A program made the translations under genes and the position numbers. Positions 36,194 through 44,487 of a DNA stretch of 56,440 nucleotides are shown here, one piece after another (positions within the stretch are counted from its first letter, which is position 1; every line of letters begins with the position of its first letter). The notes beneath the pieces are model-generated. The model was not told the DNA's origin and searched no databases. It saw nothing but the letters and a program-made list of their open reading frames with translations. Source of the DNA: Thioclava sp. SK-1 (lineage in GTDB: Bacteria > Pseudomonadota > Alphaproteobacteria > Rhodobacterales > Rhodobacteraceae); assembly GCF_001705665.1 (NCBI RefSeq), contig NZ_MDHA01000079.1, positions 1-56,440 of the forward strand, given 5' to 3'.

Positions 36194-37210
36194 ATGAAAT
36201 CCACCCTTTCCATTCTGGCCGTAAGCTGCGCTATGGGCTCTGCCGCGATGGCAGCGGATAGAACGCTGACCATCTCGGTTTATTCCTTTGCACAAGATGA
36301 ATATAAAGAAGCGCTGTATGACCCGTTTGAGGCAATCTGCGGCTGCGATGTCGTCGTTGAAACCGGCAATAGCGTTGAAAGAATGGCAAAGATTGAAGCC
36401 AATGCCGCTGATCCGGTGATCGACATGGCCGTGATTTCAACGCAAGACGCGCTGACATTGGCCCGTAAGGATCTGATCGCGCCGTTGGACCCGGCCAAGC
36501 TGACAAATTTTGACAAGCTGTATGACACAGCCAAAGACCCGATCGGCGATCACATGGCGGTTGGCTACACCTATTACGCGAGCTCGATCGTCTATCGCTC
36601 CGACTTGGTGGAAATTGACAGCTGGGGCGATCTGCTGGGTGAGGAACTGGCTGGTCAGGTTGCGCTGCCCAATATCACCGGGACCCAAGGCCCGCTGACC
36701 GTGATGATGCTGGGCAAAGCCCTCGACGCGGGCACCGATCTTGCCCCCGTCATCACCGAAATCGGCGCACATGCCGATGATATCGTTACATTCTACTCTC
36801 GCTCATCCGAGCTGGTGCAGCTGATGAACCAAGAAGAAGTCATCGCCGCACCCGTTGGCCGGTTCGCTTGGGGCAGTTTTGAAAAATCATCGCTGCCCTT
36901 CGCATGGGCCACCCCCAAAGAGGGCCAGGCCGGCGGTATGAATGTCATGGTGATGACCAAGAACAACGGCAATGAAGATCTGGCCTATCAGTTCATGGAT
37001 TACTGGCTGTCCACCGAGGTTCAGACCAAGGTTGCACAGATGCTGGTCGACAGCCCCGCCAATAAGGACGTGGTTGTCAGCGATGAGATTGCAAAAAACC
37101 TGACATACGGCGCCGATGTCATCAACGCGCTCAATATCATGCCCGCAGCCGAGATTGTCGATAACCGCGCCGCATGGGTCGAACAATGGAACACCGAGGT
37201 GATCCAGTAA
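36194..37210 (+). CDS. Periplasmic binding protein of a PotD-like ABC importer, putative purine nucleoside ligand
   Basis: 338 residues with a Sec signal peptide (ILAVSCAMGSAAMA, cleavage before ADRTL). The mature protein follows the PotD/iron-binding family 1 fold: VYSFAQDEYKEALYDPFEAICGCDVVVETGN, then YTYYASSIVYRSDLVE, and the C-terminal YQFMDYWLSTEVQTKVAQM with AWVEQWN. A disulfide between Cys in ICGC is possible. By family it could bind polyamines or other cations, but the cotranscribed nucleoside hydrolase and adenine deaminase point to nucleosides or purines. The conserved acidic polyamine contacts of PotD could not be confirmed by eye. A large hairpin follows the stop. Confidence 0.88.
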   Translation: MKSTLSILAVSCAMGSAAMAADRTLTISVYSFAQDEYKEALYDPFEAICGCDVVVETGNSVERMAKIEANAADPVIDMAVISTQDALTLARKDLIAPLDPAKLTNFDKLYDTAKDPIGDHMAVGYTYYASSIVYRSDLVEIDSWGDLLGEELAGQVALPNITGTQGPLTVMMLGKALDAGTDLAPVITEIGAHADDIVTFYSRSSELVQLMNQEEVIAAPVGRFAWGSFEKSSLPFAWATPKEGQAGGMNVMVMTKNNGNEDLAYQFMDYWLSTEVQTKVAQMLVDSPANKDVVVSDEIAKNLTYGADVINALNIMPAAEIVDNRAAWVEQWNTEVIQ

Positions 37211-37223
37211 CAGCGACAACCTT

Positions 37224-37267
37224 TGGCGCGTTCGGGGGCTGGTGTCCCGCCCCCCCAGAACGCGCCA
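37224..37267 (+). other. Hairpin between the binding-protein gene and first permease
   Basis: TGGCGCGTTC (37224-37233) pairs with GAACGCGCCA (37258-37267), and the loop contains G5 facing C7, which can extend the pairing. No T-run follows. It probably stabilises the binding-protein message or attenuates read-through. Confidence 0.7.
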
Positions 37268-37306
37268 GATGTGCCTTTTATCCGATCCCAAACGGGGGCT
37301 TTCACT

Positions 37307-38128
37307 ATGTTCCGCAATAGGCGCGAAGGGCTAGCGCTGGCGCTGCCCGCTGCGATTTTCTCAACGCTTTTGTTCCTTGTCCCTGTCGCAATCCTACTGT
37401 CAGAAGCCTTCCGCTCTGACACCGGGTTTTCGCTGCAAGGCTATGTTGATTTCTTCGCCTCTCCGCTCAATCGCAGTGTCTTTTTGCGCACGTTGAAACT
37501 GGGCGTCCTGGTTGCAGGCTCGGCCGCGATCATTGGCTATGCAGCTGCTTTTTGCATTGTGAACCTGCCAGGAAAAGCACGCGGCACGGTGTTTGGTATG
37601 GTGGTCTTACCATTGATGATTTCACCCGTGGCGCGCACCTATGCGTGGATCGTAATTCTGGGCCGCACTGGGATCGTCAATGATGCCATCGTGGGGCTTG
37701 GGCTATCTGCCTCTCCGATCCGGTTGCTTTTCACCGAAACCGCCGTGTTCCTTGGTCTGTTGCAACTGTTTCTGCCGTTGATGATCATCAGCCTTGTCTC
37801 TGCGATGGAAAACATCCCCCGCGATGTCATCCCTGCGGCGCGGGTTTTGGGCGCAAGCTGGCTGAACGTGTTTTTCAAAGTGATCTTACCGCTGACCAAA
37901 GAGGGGCTGGTGATTGGCGGCACCCTTGTCTTCACAGGCGCGTTGACCGCCTATATCACCCCGGCGATCCTTGGCGGGTCCAAAGTGCTGATGCTGGAAA
38001 CCTTGCTGTATCAGAAGGTAAATGTTTCCAATGATTTCGTCTCGGCCAGTGTCATCGCTATGATCCTGATCGCAATGTCATTCGCCGCCAATCTGGTGTT
38101 GAAACGCATCGCCACGGCCCGGAGCTAA
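37307..38128 (+). CDS. PotB-like ABC importer permease
   Basis: 273 residues with six predicted helices. The EAA loop is PRDVIPAARVLGASWLNVFFKVILPL (about 185-210), as in PotB/AfuB permeases. SPVARTYAWIVILGRTGIVNDAI is a family motif before it. ATG 37307 is chosen because similarity begins at MFRNRREGL. The hairpin and 96 bp separate it from the binding-protein gene; the second permease starts 4 bp after its stop. Confidence 0.92.
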   Translation: MFRNRREGLALALPAAIFSTLLFLVPVAILLSEAFRSDTGFSLQGYVDFFASPLNRSVFLRTLKLGVLVAGSAAIIGYAAAFCIVNLPGKARGTVFGMVVLPLMISPVARTYAWIVILGRTGIVNDAIVGLGLSASPIRLLFTETAVFLGLLQLFLPLMIISLVSAMENIPRDVIPAARVLGASWLNVFFKVILPLTKEGLVIGGTLVFTGALTAYITPAILGGSKVLMLETLLYQKVNVSNDFVSASVIAMILIAMSFAANLVLKRIATARS

Positions 38129-38132
38129 CATC

Positions 38133-38909
38133 ATGCGACATTTTGCAAATTGGGGCATCCTGGGCCTGACCTTGATCTTCTTGATCGGCCCGTTTGTCAT
38201 CATCATTCTGGCCGGGGCCTCTGCCGGGCCGAACCTGGCCTTCCCGCCCGAAGGCCTGTCGTTGAAATGGTATGCCAAGGTCTTCACCATCGAAAGCTTC
38301 CGCGCCAGTTTTGTGCTGTCGATGGCGCTGGCGGTCTTTGGCACAATCACCGCGCTGGTGTTGGGTATTCCCGCCGCCTATGCACTTAATCGGTATGACC
38401 TGCCCGGGGCAGAAACGATCCGCACCATCGTGGCCGCCCCGATCATCGTGCCCGGCATCATCGTCGGCCTAGCCCTGCTGCGCTATGTCGTGGTGCCGAT
38501 GAATGTGACCGTAACCGTGGCGCTGTTCATGGCACATACCGCGCTGGTGCTGCCCTATGCAGTGCGTGTTGTGTCCTCCTCTATGCATAACCTGCGGGCC
38601 GATATGGAAGAGGCGGCGGTGTTGCTGGGCTGTAGCCGAATGCAGGCCTTTACCAAGGTCGTGCTGCCCAATATCCGCGGCGGAGTTCTGGCCGCCTTTA
38701 TCCTTGGGTTTGTAACCTCGTTCAATCAGGTGCCTGTGTCGCTGTTCCTATCGGGGCCAGGCGTGCGCACCCTGCCAATTGATATGCTGGCCTATATGGA
38801 GATCACCTTCGATCCCTCTATTGCCGCGCTTTCGGCGCTTCTGGCCTTTATGTCGCTCGCTATTGTTTTTGTCGCTGAACGCCTGTTGGGATTTTCTCGT
38901 TATGTCTGA
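38133..38909 (+). CDS. PotC-like ABC importer permease
   Basis: 258 residues with six predicted helices. The EAA loop is ADMEEAAVLLGCSRMQAFTKVVLPNI (about 154-179), and FPPEGLSLKWYAKVF near residue 38 is the classic PotC motif after the first helix. It pairs with the PotB-like protein. The stop overlaps the ATPase start by 8 bp, implying coupled translation. Confidence 0.93.
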   Translation: MRHFANWGILGLTLIFLIGPFVIIILAGASAGPNLAFPPEGLSLKWYAKVFTIESFRASFVLSMALAVFGTITALVLGIPAAYALNRYDLPGAETIRTIVAAPIIVPGIIVGLALLRYVVVPMNVTVTVALFMAHTALVLPYAVRVVSSSMHNLRADMEEAAVLLGCSRMQAFTKVVLPNIRGGVLAAFILGFVTSFNQVPVSLFLSGPGVRTLPIDMLAYMEITFDPSIAALSALLAFMSLAIVFVAERLLGFSRYV

Positions 38910-39915
38910 CACCTTTGTGCAACTTACTGATCTGACGCTGACATATGGCAAAAACATCGCGGTGCCTGCGTTGAACCTGTCGATCCGGGAAGGGGAGCTA
39001 ATCGCGCTTTTGGGTCCGTCGGGCTGCGGCAAAACCACCACGATGCGCGCCATTGCCGGGCTGTTGGCACCCGCCTCTGGCAGCATTCATATCGATGGGC
39101 GCGATGTCACTCGCCTTGCCGCCAATAAACGCGGCATCGGGCTGGTGTTCCAATCCTATGCATTGTTTCCGCATCTGAACGCGTTTGAAAATGTGGCTTT
39201 TGGGCTGCGGTTGCAAAAATTGCCCGAAGCGGAGATCAAATCGCGCACGGAACAGGGCATGGCAACCGTCGGACTGTCCGGGTTTGAGGGCCGCAAACCT
39301 GCCGAGATGTCGGGCGGACAACAACAGCGTCTGGCCTTAGCCAGATCCCTGGTGATGCGCCCCAAAGTGCTGTTGCTTGATGAGCCATTGTCGAACCTTG
39401 ATGCGCGGCTGCGGTTGGAAATGCGCACCGAATTGCAGCGCGTTCAAAAAGAAACCGGCGTGACGATGGTCTTTGTCACCCATGATCAGGCCGAAGCCCT
39501 GGCGCTCGCGGATCGGATTGTTTTGATGCAGCAAGGAAAAATCGAGCAGCTTGGCACACCCGCGCAGCTATATGCTCAGCCTGAAACCGCCTTCGCCGCC
39601 GAATTCATGGGGTTTGAGAATATCTTCAAAGTGGCCGGCGATAGCGTACAAAATGATCATGGCAGCCTGCCGCTGGGCTATCGCCCGGACAGTGCGATAC
39701 TGGCGTGGCGCCCAGATGGCGTGAGAGTGGGCCAAGGGCCGCATCAAGGCCGGGTGACCGCATGCAGTTTCGCCGGTGGACATCGGGAATATGTCATCGA
39801 CAGCGCGCTTGGTCCGGTGAAAGCCAATGCTGATATCGCCCTGCCCGAAGCGCAGATCGGCGACAGCCTTTCATTTGATTTGCCCCAGGCAACTGCACGG
39901 CCGCTGCGCGCATGA
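38902..39915 (+). CDS. PotA-like ABC importer ATPase
   Basis: 337 residues. Walker A is GPSGCGKTT (about 38-46), the Q-loop VFQSYALFPHLN, the signature MSGGQQQR, Walker B VLLLDEPLSNLD and the H-loop VFVTHDQAEA. A C-terminal TOBE-like domain (about 240-335) begins at FAAEFMGFENIF. It energises the two permeases. It overlaps the upstream permease by 8 bp and the nucleoside hydrolase by 4 bp, so translation of transporter and catabolic enzymes is coupled; that is the strongest link between import and purine breakdown here. Confidence 0.94.
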   Translation: MSDTFVQLTDLTLTYGKNIAVPALNLSIREGELIALLGPSGCGKTTTMRAIAGLLAPASGSIHIDGRDVTRLAANKRGIGLVFQSYALFPHLNAFENVAFGLRLQKLPEAEIKSRTEQGMATVGLSGFEGRKPAEMSGGQQQRLALARSLVMRPKVLLLDEPLSNLDARLRLEMRTELQRVQKETGVTMVFVTHDQAEALALADRIVLMQQGKIEQLGTPAQLYAQPETAFAAEFMGFENIFKVAGDSVQNDHGSLPLGYRPDSAILAWRPDGVRVGQGPHQGRVTACSFAGGHREYVIDSALGPVKANADIALPEAQIGDSLSFDLPQATARPLRA

Positions 39916-40817
39916 GCCTGTGGGTCGATACAGACTACGGGTTTGACGATCTGTGGGCGCTGCTGTTGCTGCGCCATGCAAAATGCGCGGTTGCTGGAAT
40001 TTCTTTGGTGGCGGGCAATGCGACGTTGGATCGGGTGATTGCCAATGCACAGGGCGCGGCGTTGGCCTATGGCATTGACGCGCCGCTTTATGCGGGTGCG
40101 GCCACACCACTTCGCCGGGATCAAGAGACCGCAGAACGGATCCTTGGGCCACAAGGGATGACCAGCCGTGGCCGTTTTTTGCCCCGGTCCAACGACGCGC
40201 CCCCCCCCCGTGATGGGGTGGCGGCATTGGCGCAATGGTTGATGGCCCCGACCGCCACACGTCAGGTGCTTGCGTTAGGCCCCCTGACGAATATCGCGCT
40301 TTTGGTGCAACGCTTTCCACAAGCCGCTGCCCGGATCACACGTCTGGTATGGATGGGGGGCAGTAACGGGCCGGGCAATCACTCGGCCATGGCGGAGTTC
40401 AACGCGCTGGCCGACCCAGAGGCGCTGGATCAGGTCGTGCGCGCGGCGGTGCCCTTGGATATCGTAGACCTCAGCTTTTGCAGGCAGGTGCGCTTTGGAC
40501 CGGCCGATATGCCCATATGCGATCCGCTGACCGCCGATCTTCTGGGGGGGTATTTGGATATTGGTCTGTCACGCGGGCGCGATGGCATGGCGATCTATGA
40601 TCCGCTTGCCGCGCTGGCGATCACCGCGCCGCAGCTGATGCGGTTTGAACGTTACCGGATGAAGGTTTCGCTGCGCGTCGATGACAGCTACGGCGCGACA
40701 ACATTCCTCGCCGATCCTGCAGGCCCTGTGCGGCTTGCAACCCTGCCCTCGCCCATATGCGCGCGCAGCTGTCTGGACGCCCTAAGAACGGAAAAACACC
40801 ATGGCCTTTCCCACTGA
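39912..40817 (+). CDS. Nucleoside hydrolase (inosine-uridine preferring family)
   Basis: 301 residues of the IunH/RihA family. The calcium-binding signature DTDYGFDD is at residues 6-13, with Tyr in place of the usual Pro after DTD. LGPLTNIALL, WMGGSNGPGN and AEFNALADPEA, and the later YDPLAA (Asp calcium ligand), complete the active site. It hydrolyses N-ribosyl bonds of nucleosides to base and ribose. It overlaps the ATPase gene by 4 bp and the deaminase gene by 17 bp. A run of ten C residues (40200-40209) lies in the coding sequence without breaking the frame. Confidence 0.92.
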   Translation: MSLWVDTDYGFDDLWALLLLRHAKCAVAGISLVAGNATLDRVIANAQGAALAYGIDAPLYAGAATPLRRDQETAERILGPQGMTSRGRFLPRSNDAPPPRDGVAALAQWLMAPTATRQVLALGPLTNIALLVQRFPQAAARITRLVWMGGSNGPGNHSAMAEFNALADPEALDQVVRAAVPLDIVDLSFCRQVRFGPADMPICDPLTADLLGGYLDIGLSRGRDGMAIYDPLAALAITAPQLMRFERYRMKVSLRVDDSYGATTFLADPAGPVRLATLPSPICARSCLDALRTEKHHGLSH

Positions 40818-42570
40818 CATGAACGATCCGGCCCTGCGCGCACATGCGGTCAAAGCCGCCCGAGGCCAGGCCGAATTCGACCTGTTGGTACGAAATGCGC
40901 AGATAATGGATATGGTAACGGGCCGGCTGCGTGCCGTGGATATCGGCGTGGTTGGTCCGCTGATTGCCAGCGTTCACCCGCATGACCCCATGCGCAAAGC
41001 CGCACAAGAGGTTGATGCATTGGGGGAAACCGTCGTTCCAGGGCTGATCGACACCCATATGCATGTCGAAAGTTCAATGGTCACAGCGGCGCAATATGCT
41101 GCCGCCGTTGTGCCGCGTGGCGTGACCACGGCCATGTGGGATCCACATGAACTGGCCAATGTCGCAGGTGAAGCCGGCATGGCCTATGCCTGTGATGTTG
41201 CTCAGGATCTGCCGCTACGGTTGCTGCCATTGGTGCCAACCTGTGTGCCCTCTGCCCCCGGATATGAGGCCAGCGGGGGTAATTTCACTGCCCAAACCGT
41301 GGCCAAATGGCTGGCCCGCGATGATACCTATGGCGCAGCCGAGCTGATGACCATGCAACCGCTTCTGGATGGCAATCCCCGTGTAACCGGAATTGTCACC
41401 GCAGGGCTGACGAGCGGCAAGCGCGTCTGCGGCCATGGTCGGGGTCTTACAGGCGGCGATCTTGCCGCGTTCGCAGCCGCCGGGGTCGAAACTGATCATG
41501 AACTGACCAGCGCAGACGATCTTCTGGCTAAGCTGGAAGCCGGATTTACGATTGAGCTTCGCGGATCCCACGCGCATTTGCTGCCTGAATTTTGCCGCGC
41601 AATATCGGATCTGGGCGCGCTGCCGCAGACTGTGACGCTTTGCACCGATGATGTATTCCCCGATGATTTGCTAAACGATGGCGGGCTGGATGCGGTGGTG
41701 CGCAAGCTGATCACCTGTGGCCTCCCCCCCCTTTGGGCCTATCGCGCGGCAACGTTCAACGCAGCCAACCGGATCGGGCGGCCTGATCTGGGACTGATCG
41801 CGCCGGGGCGGCGTGCAGATATGGTTATCTTGTCGGATCTGGAGAATGTGCAAGCCCGCGTTGTAATCACGAACGGCCAAATCACCGCCACAGATGGCAC
41901 GCTGTGCCAAACGCCTGTCGCCAAACCCGTCCCGCTTGCGTTGTGCGATACGATGCGTCTTGCGCTCCTGTCCCCGCATGATTTTCAGGTGCCGGCCACC
42001 GGCGCATCGGCGCGTATCGCCACCTTGTCGAAACCCCGCTTCCCCGAATGGGGACAGCGCGACGTCGCGGTGCACAATGGCGTGCTATGCCTACCCAACG
42101 ATATGATCCGCATGGCGGTGATCAATCGGCACGGTGCCAACACGCCTGCACGCGTTGCCTTTTTGGAAAATTGGGGCCAATGGCGCGGCGCATTTGCCAG
42201 TAGCATTTCACATGATAGCCACAACCTGACGGTTTTCGGCCGAGATCCCTCTGACATGGCCGCCGCAGCCAATGCCGTGCGCCAGGCAGGCGGCGGCGTG
42301 GCCGTGGCGACCCAAGGACAGGTTATCGCCTGCCTGCCATTGCCCCTTGCCGGGTTGATCAGTGATGCACCACTGGATCAAATTGCCGGTGACTTCGCAG
42401 CCCTGCGCAGCGCCTTGGATGCGTTGGTCGACTGGCAACCGCCCTATCTGGTGTTCAAGGCGCTGTTTGGGGCGTCATTGGTATGCAATGCCGGGCCGCG
42501 GCTCAGCGATGTCGGGTTGGTCGATGTGTTTGGTCAGACTGTTCTGGACAGCTGCATTATCGCGCCATAG
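40801..42570 (+). CDS. ade: Adenine deaminase (AdeC type)
   Basis: 589 residues of the amidohydrolase superfamily. Metal ligands and family motifs are clear: GLIDTHMHVESSMVT, TTAMWDPHELANV, HGRGLTGGDLAAF, CTDDVFPDDLLNDGG, and the C-terminal domain motif SISHDSHNLTVFG. AdeC converts adenine to hypoxanthine and ammonia with Mn2+/Fe2+. The start at 40801 overlaps the nucleoside hydrolase by 17 bp; ATG 40819, 1 bp after that stop, is an alternative. With the hydrolase it would turn imported adenosine into adenine, then hypoxanthine. It ends the operon before a terminator shared with rplT. Confidence 0.94.
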   Translation: MAFPTDMNDPALRAHAVKAARGQAEFDLLVRNAQIMDMVTGRLRAVDIGVVGPLIASVHPHDPMRKAAQEVDALGETVVPGLIDTHMHVESSMVTAAQYAAAVVPRGVTTAMWDPHELANVAGEAGMAYACDVAQDLPLRLLPLVPTCVPSAPGYEASGGNFTAQTVAKWLARDDTYGAAELMTMQPLLDGNPRVTGIVTAGLTSGKRVCGHGRGLTGGDLAAFAAAGVETDHELTSADDLLAKLEAGFTIELRGSHAHLLPEFCRAISDLGALPQTVTLCTDDVFPDDLLNDGGLDAVVRKLITCGLPPLWAYRAATFNAANRIGRPDLGLIAPGRRADMVILSDLENVQARVVITNGQITATDGTLCQTPVAKPVPLALCDTMRLALLSPHDFQVPATGASARIATLSKPRFPEWGQRDVAVHNGVLCLPNDMIRMAVINRHGANTPARVAFLENWGQWRGAFASSISHDSHNLTVFGRDPSDMAAAANAVRQAGGGVAVATQGQVIACLPLPLAGLISDAPLDQIAGDFAALRSALDALVDWQPPYLVFKALFGASLVCNAGPRLSDVGLVDVFGQTVLDSCIIAP

Positions 42571-42609
42571 CATCCTATAACCGGCACCACTGACCCTACC
42601 AAAACGAAA

Positions 42610-42637
42610 AACCCCGCTCCGTTTCCGGCGCGGGGTT
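42610..42637 (-). terminator. Terminator of rpmI-rplT
   Basis: AACCCCGC (42610-42617) pairs with GCGGGGTT (42630-42637). On the minus strand the stem is followed by TTTTTCGTTTT. It may also stop the convergent ade transcript less efficiently. Confidence 0.85.
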
Positions 42638-42662
42638 CTTGATAGTCTTACGTCAAGGACGA

Positions 42663-43022
42663 TTATGCTGCAGCTTTCGCCTGTGCAACAATCGCGTTGA
42701 ACGCTTCGGGCTCATGCACGGCCAGATCTGCAAGAACCTTACGGTCCACTTCGATACCGGCTTTGGTGAGCAGGTTGATGAACTTCGAATAGCTCAATTC
42801 GGCATCGACATTGCGCACTGCAGCGTTGATACGCTGGATCCACAGCGAGCGGAAATTACGCTTACGCTGTTTACGGTCGCGGGTCGCATATTGGTTCGCT
42901 TTGTCGACAGCCTGAGTGGCTGTGCGGAAGTTGCGCGAACGCGAGCTGTAGTAACCTTTGGCGGCCTTAAGAATTTTCTTATGGCGGGCGTGGGTGACTT
43001 TACCTGATTTAACGCGTGACAT
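42663..43022 (-). CDS. rplT: 50S ribosomal protein L20
   Basis: 119 residues matching L20 throughout: [49 protein letters not shown], and the C-terminal [21 protein letters not shown]. It is needed early in assembly of the large ribosomal subunit. It follows rpmI by 16 bp. A terminator comes directly after, so pheST are not cotranscribed here, unlike in many proteobacteria. Confidence 0.99.
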   Translation of the reverse strand: MSRVKSGKVTHARHKKILKAAKGYYSSRSRNFRTATQAVDKANQYATRDRKQRKRNFRSLWIQRINAAVRNVDAELSYSKFINLLTKAGIEVDRKVLADLAVHEPEAFNAIVAQAKAAA

Positions 43023-43038
43023 AGTTCAGTCTCCCCGA

Positions 43039-43239
43039 TCAGCGGTTATACGGCATGTATTTTTTGACGATCTTCTCGTCGGCATCGCACAGCACCATGG
43101 TGCCAGCAGTGTCGCGAATGAATTTCGTCGAACGTTTGATCATGCCGTGGCGTTTGCCAGCGTGACCGACTTTGACCTTGCCACTCGCGGTAAATTTGAA
43201 CCGCTTTTTGGCTGCGGATTTTGTCTTCATCTTGGGCAT
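43039..43239 (-). CDS. rpmI: 50S ribosomal protein L35
   Basis: 66 residues: [20 protein letters not shown] at the N-terminus and [27 protein letters not shown]-like C-terminus. ATG 43239 has AAGGAG upstream and gives the standard length; the open frame extends further but without similarity. infC, the usual partner upstream, is not present in the window. Confidence 0.98.
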   Translation of the reverse strand: MPKMKTKSAAKKRFKFTASGKVKVGHAGKRHGMIKRSTKFIRDTAGTMVLCDADEKIVKKYMPYNR

Positions 43240-43385
43240 TTCCGTCTCCTTTGCAGGGGGTTTACGCGCGACTCGGCATGCCACTGAGGCCGGCCGCACG
43301 GGCTTAGAGCGCGGCTTCTAGGAAGGATTGCGCCTTATGGCAAGGGAAAAACGCGCGGTCATGGCAGAATTGATGTCCACCGTGG

Positions 43386-43610
43386 TCAATTCAGAAAATT
43401 CGCCAGCACACGCGCAAAGACTTCGGGCACCTGCTGTGCCGAATAGCCGCCGGGTTTGGACATCACGGCCATCAAGATCATGCCACCGCCGACCATCACC
43501 GCAATTGCCGCTGCGCGCGGAGGGCGGCTGTCCGAAAACGCCGAAATGACAGCTGGAATCGCGAAAGCCGCGACGATCAGGCCAAATACCAGAAACAGGT
43601 CACTATCCAT
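43386..43610 (-). CDS. Small membrane protein of unknown function
   Basis: 74 residues from ATG 43610 (MDSDLFLVFG). Two hydrophobic segments (about 4-25 and 35-52) flank a polar SDSRPPRAA loop, and a polar tail (GGYSAQQVPEVFARVLANFLN) follows. I recognise the general type as a conserved small Rhodobacteraceae membrane protein, without a function. A CtrA-like site lies about 45 bp upstream, between this gene and the divergent gene at 43797. Confidence 0.65.
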   Translation of the reverse strand: MDSDLFLVFGLIVAAFAIPAVISAFSDSRPPRAAAIAVMVGGGMILMAVMSKPGGYSAQQVPEVFARVLANFLN

Positions 43611-43653
43611 CTTCACGTCCGAAATATGATCCTATGAACAAAGAATACTACGA

Positions 43654-43670
43654 TTAACCTTTGAGTTACC
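43654..43670. promoter_or_regulatory. CtrA-like site TTAACC-N5-GTTACC
   Basis: Two half-sites with the 5-bp spacing of the alphaproteobacterial CtrA box; only one base differs from the symmetric TTAACC/GTTAAC form. It lies between divergent genes at 43610 (minus) and 43797 (plus). Confidence 0.5.
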
Positions 43671-43754
43671 ACTGCAATCCGTTGGCAGATCCGCGCAAAT
43701 TGCCCAAGGGTGCGCAACACCGGAACATTGCGGCGATTTTGGCAAAACATTAAC

Positions 43755-43768
43755 CCAACCATGGTTGG
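43755..43768. promoter_or_regulatory. Perfect 14-bp palindrome upstream of 43797
   Basis: CCAACCATGGTTGG is fully self-complementary and lies 29 bp before the start codon at 43797. It is preceded by TTAACC, another CtrA half-site. Possible operator. Confidence 0.4.
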
Positions 43769-43796
43769 ATGCCCAAAATTTAAGGAGCATAATACC

Positions 43797-44231
43797 ATGG
43801 CCGCCACCCTGCATCGAAATGAGCCCGTCTTGCCTAACTGGGTGGTCTGGGGGCTTGGCCCGGGGGCAATCGTAACGGTCATCGGCCTTTTCTATCTGGT
43901 ATGGAACAATCAATTCGCCGCCCCGGCCGCCTATCTGTTCAACACCCCAACACAAGAGGTCGAAGCAGGCTACTGCCTTGCCGCGTTTCAGCAGGTGCAA
44001 ACCGGTGTGTCCGGCGCAGGTAATTTTATCTCGGAGGGGCAACAATTTTGGATCAAACGATTGGGCAGCTTTGACAGCGACTTTTCTAAATCCGCTGTTT
44101 CTGGCCGTGCCGCACTTGGCCGTGATTTGCAAAAAATCCAGGGGCGAGAGCGCGAGTGGATCCGCGAGGTCGTGGTGCAATGCGGCGATAAATCACTAAA
44201 TTACGGTGCGAAATATTCCAGCTTCGACTAG
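43797..44231 (+). CDS. Hypothetical membrane-anchored protein
   Basis: 144 residues from ATG 43797, with AAGGAG 9 bp upstream. One membrane segment (WVVWGLGPGAIVTVIGLFYLVW, about 15-36) is followed by a predicted periplasmic or cytoplasmic helical domain rich in Gln, Ser and charged residues, with two cysteines (in GYCLAAF and VVQCGDK). I do not recognise a family. The good ribosome binding site and a palindrome in front of it support a real gene. Confidence 0.65.
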   Translation: MAATLHRNEPVLPNWVVWGLGPGAIVTVIGLFYLVWNNQFAAPAAYLFNTPTQEVEAGYCLAAFQQVQTGVSGAGNFISEGQQFWIKRLGSFDSDFSKSAVSGRAALGRDLQKIQGREREWIREVVVQCGDKSLNYGAKYSSFD

Positions 44232-44487
44232 GCCACTCCCACTTTCACGGCGGCACCCATCGGCGTAAATGCGTCGCCTGCCCGCCTGCGGCACGCACAC
44301 GCATTGCGCATGCATGGCACATATTAATCACCCTAAAGTTTTATTTCCTTGCGCCACCATAGGCTTAGCAATGAATTGCCTTAAAAATATCATTCTCTGC
44401 TATATTTAGAATTTTACACGTCAAATTCCTGCCCAAATCCGCCCGGATAACCGTGAACGAAATAGGTATCTTGGGAAGAGTTGGCAC

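Noticed and set aside
35195-42570. Annotating the PotABCD-like importer as a spermidine/putrescine transporter
   Set aside because: Family resemblance alone does not fix substrate, and the overlapping nucleoside hydrolase and adenine deaminase genes point to purines.
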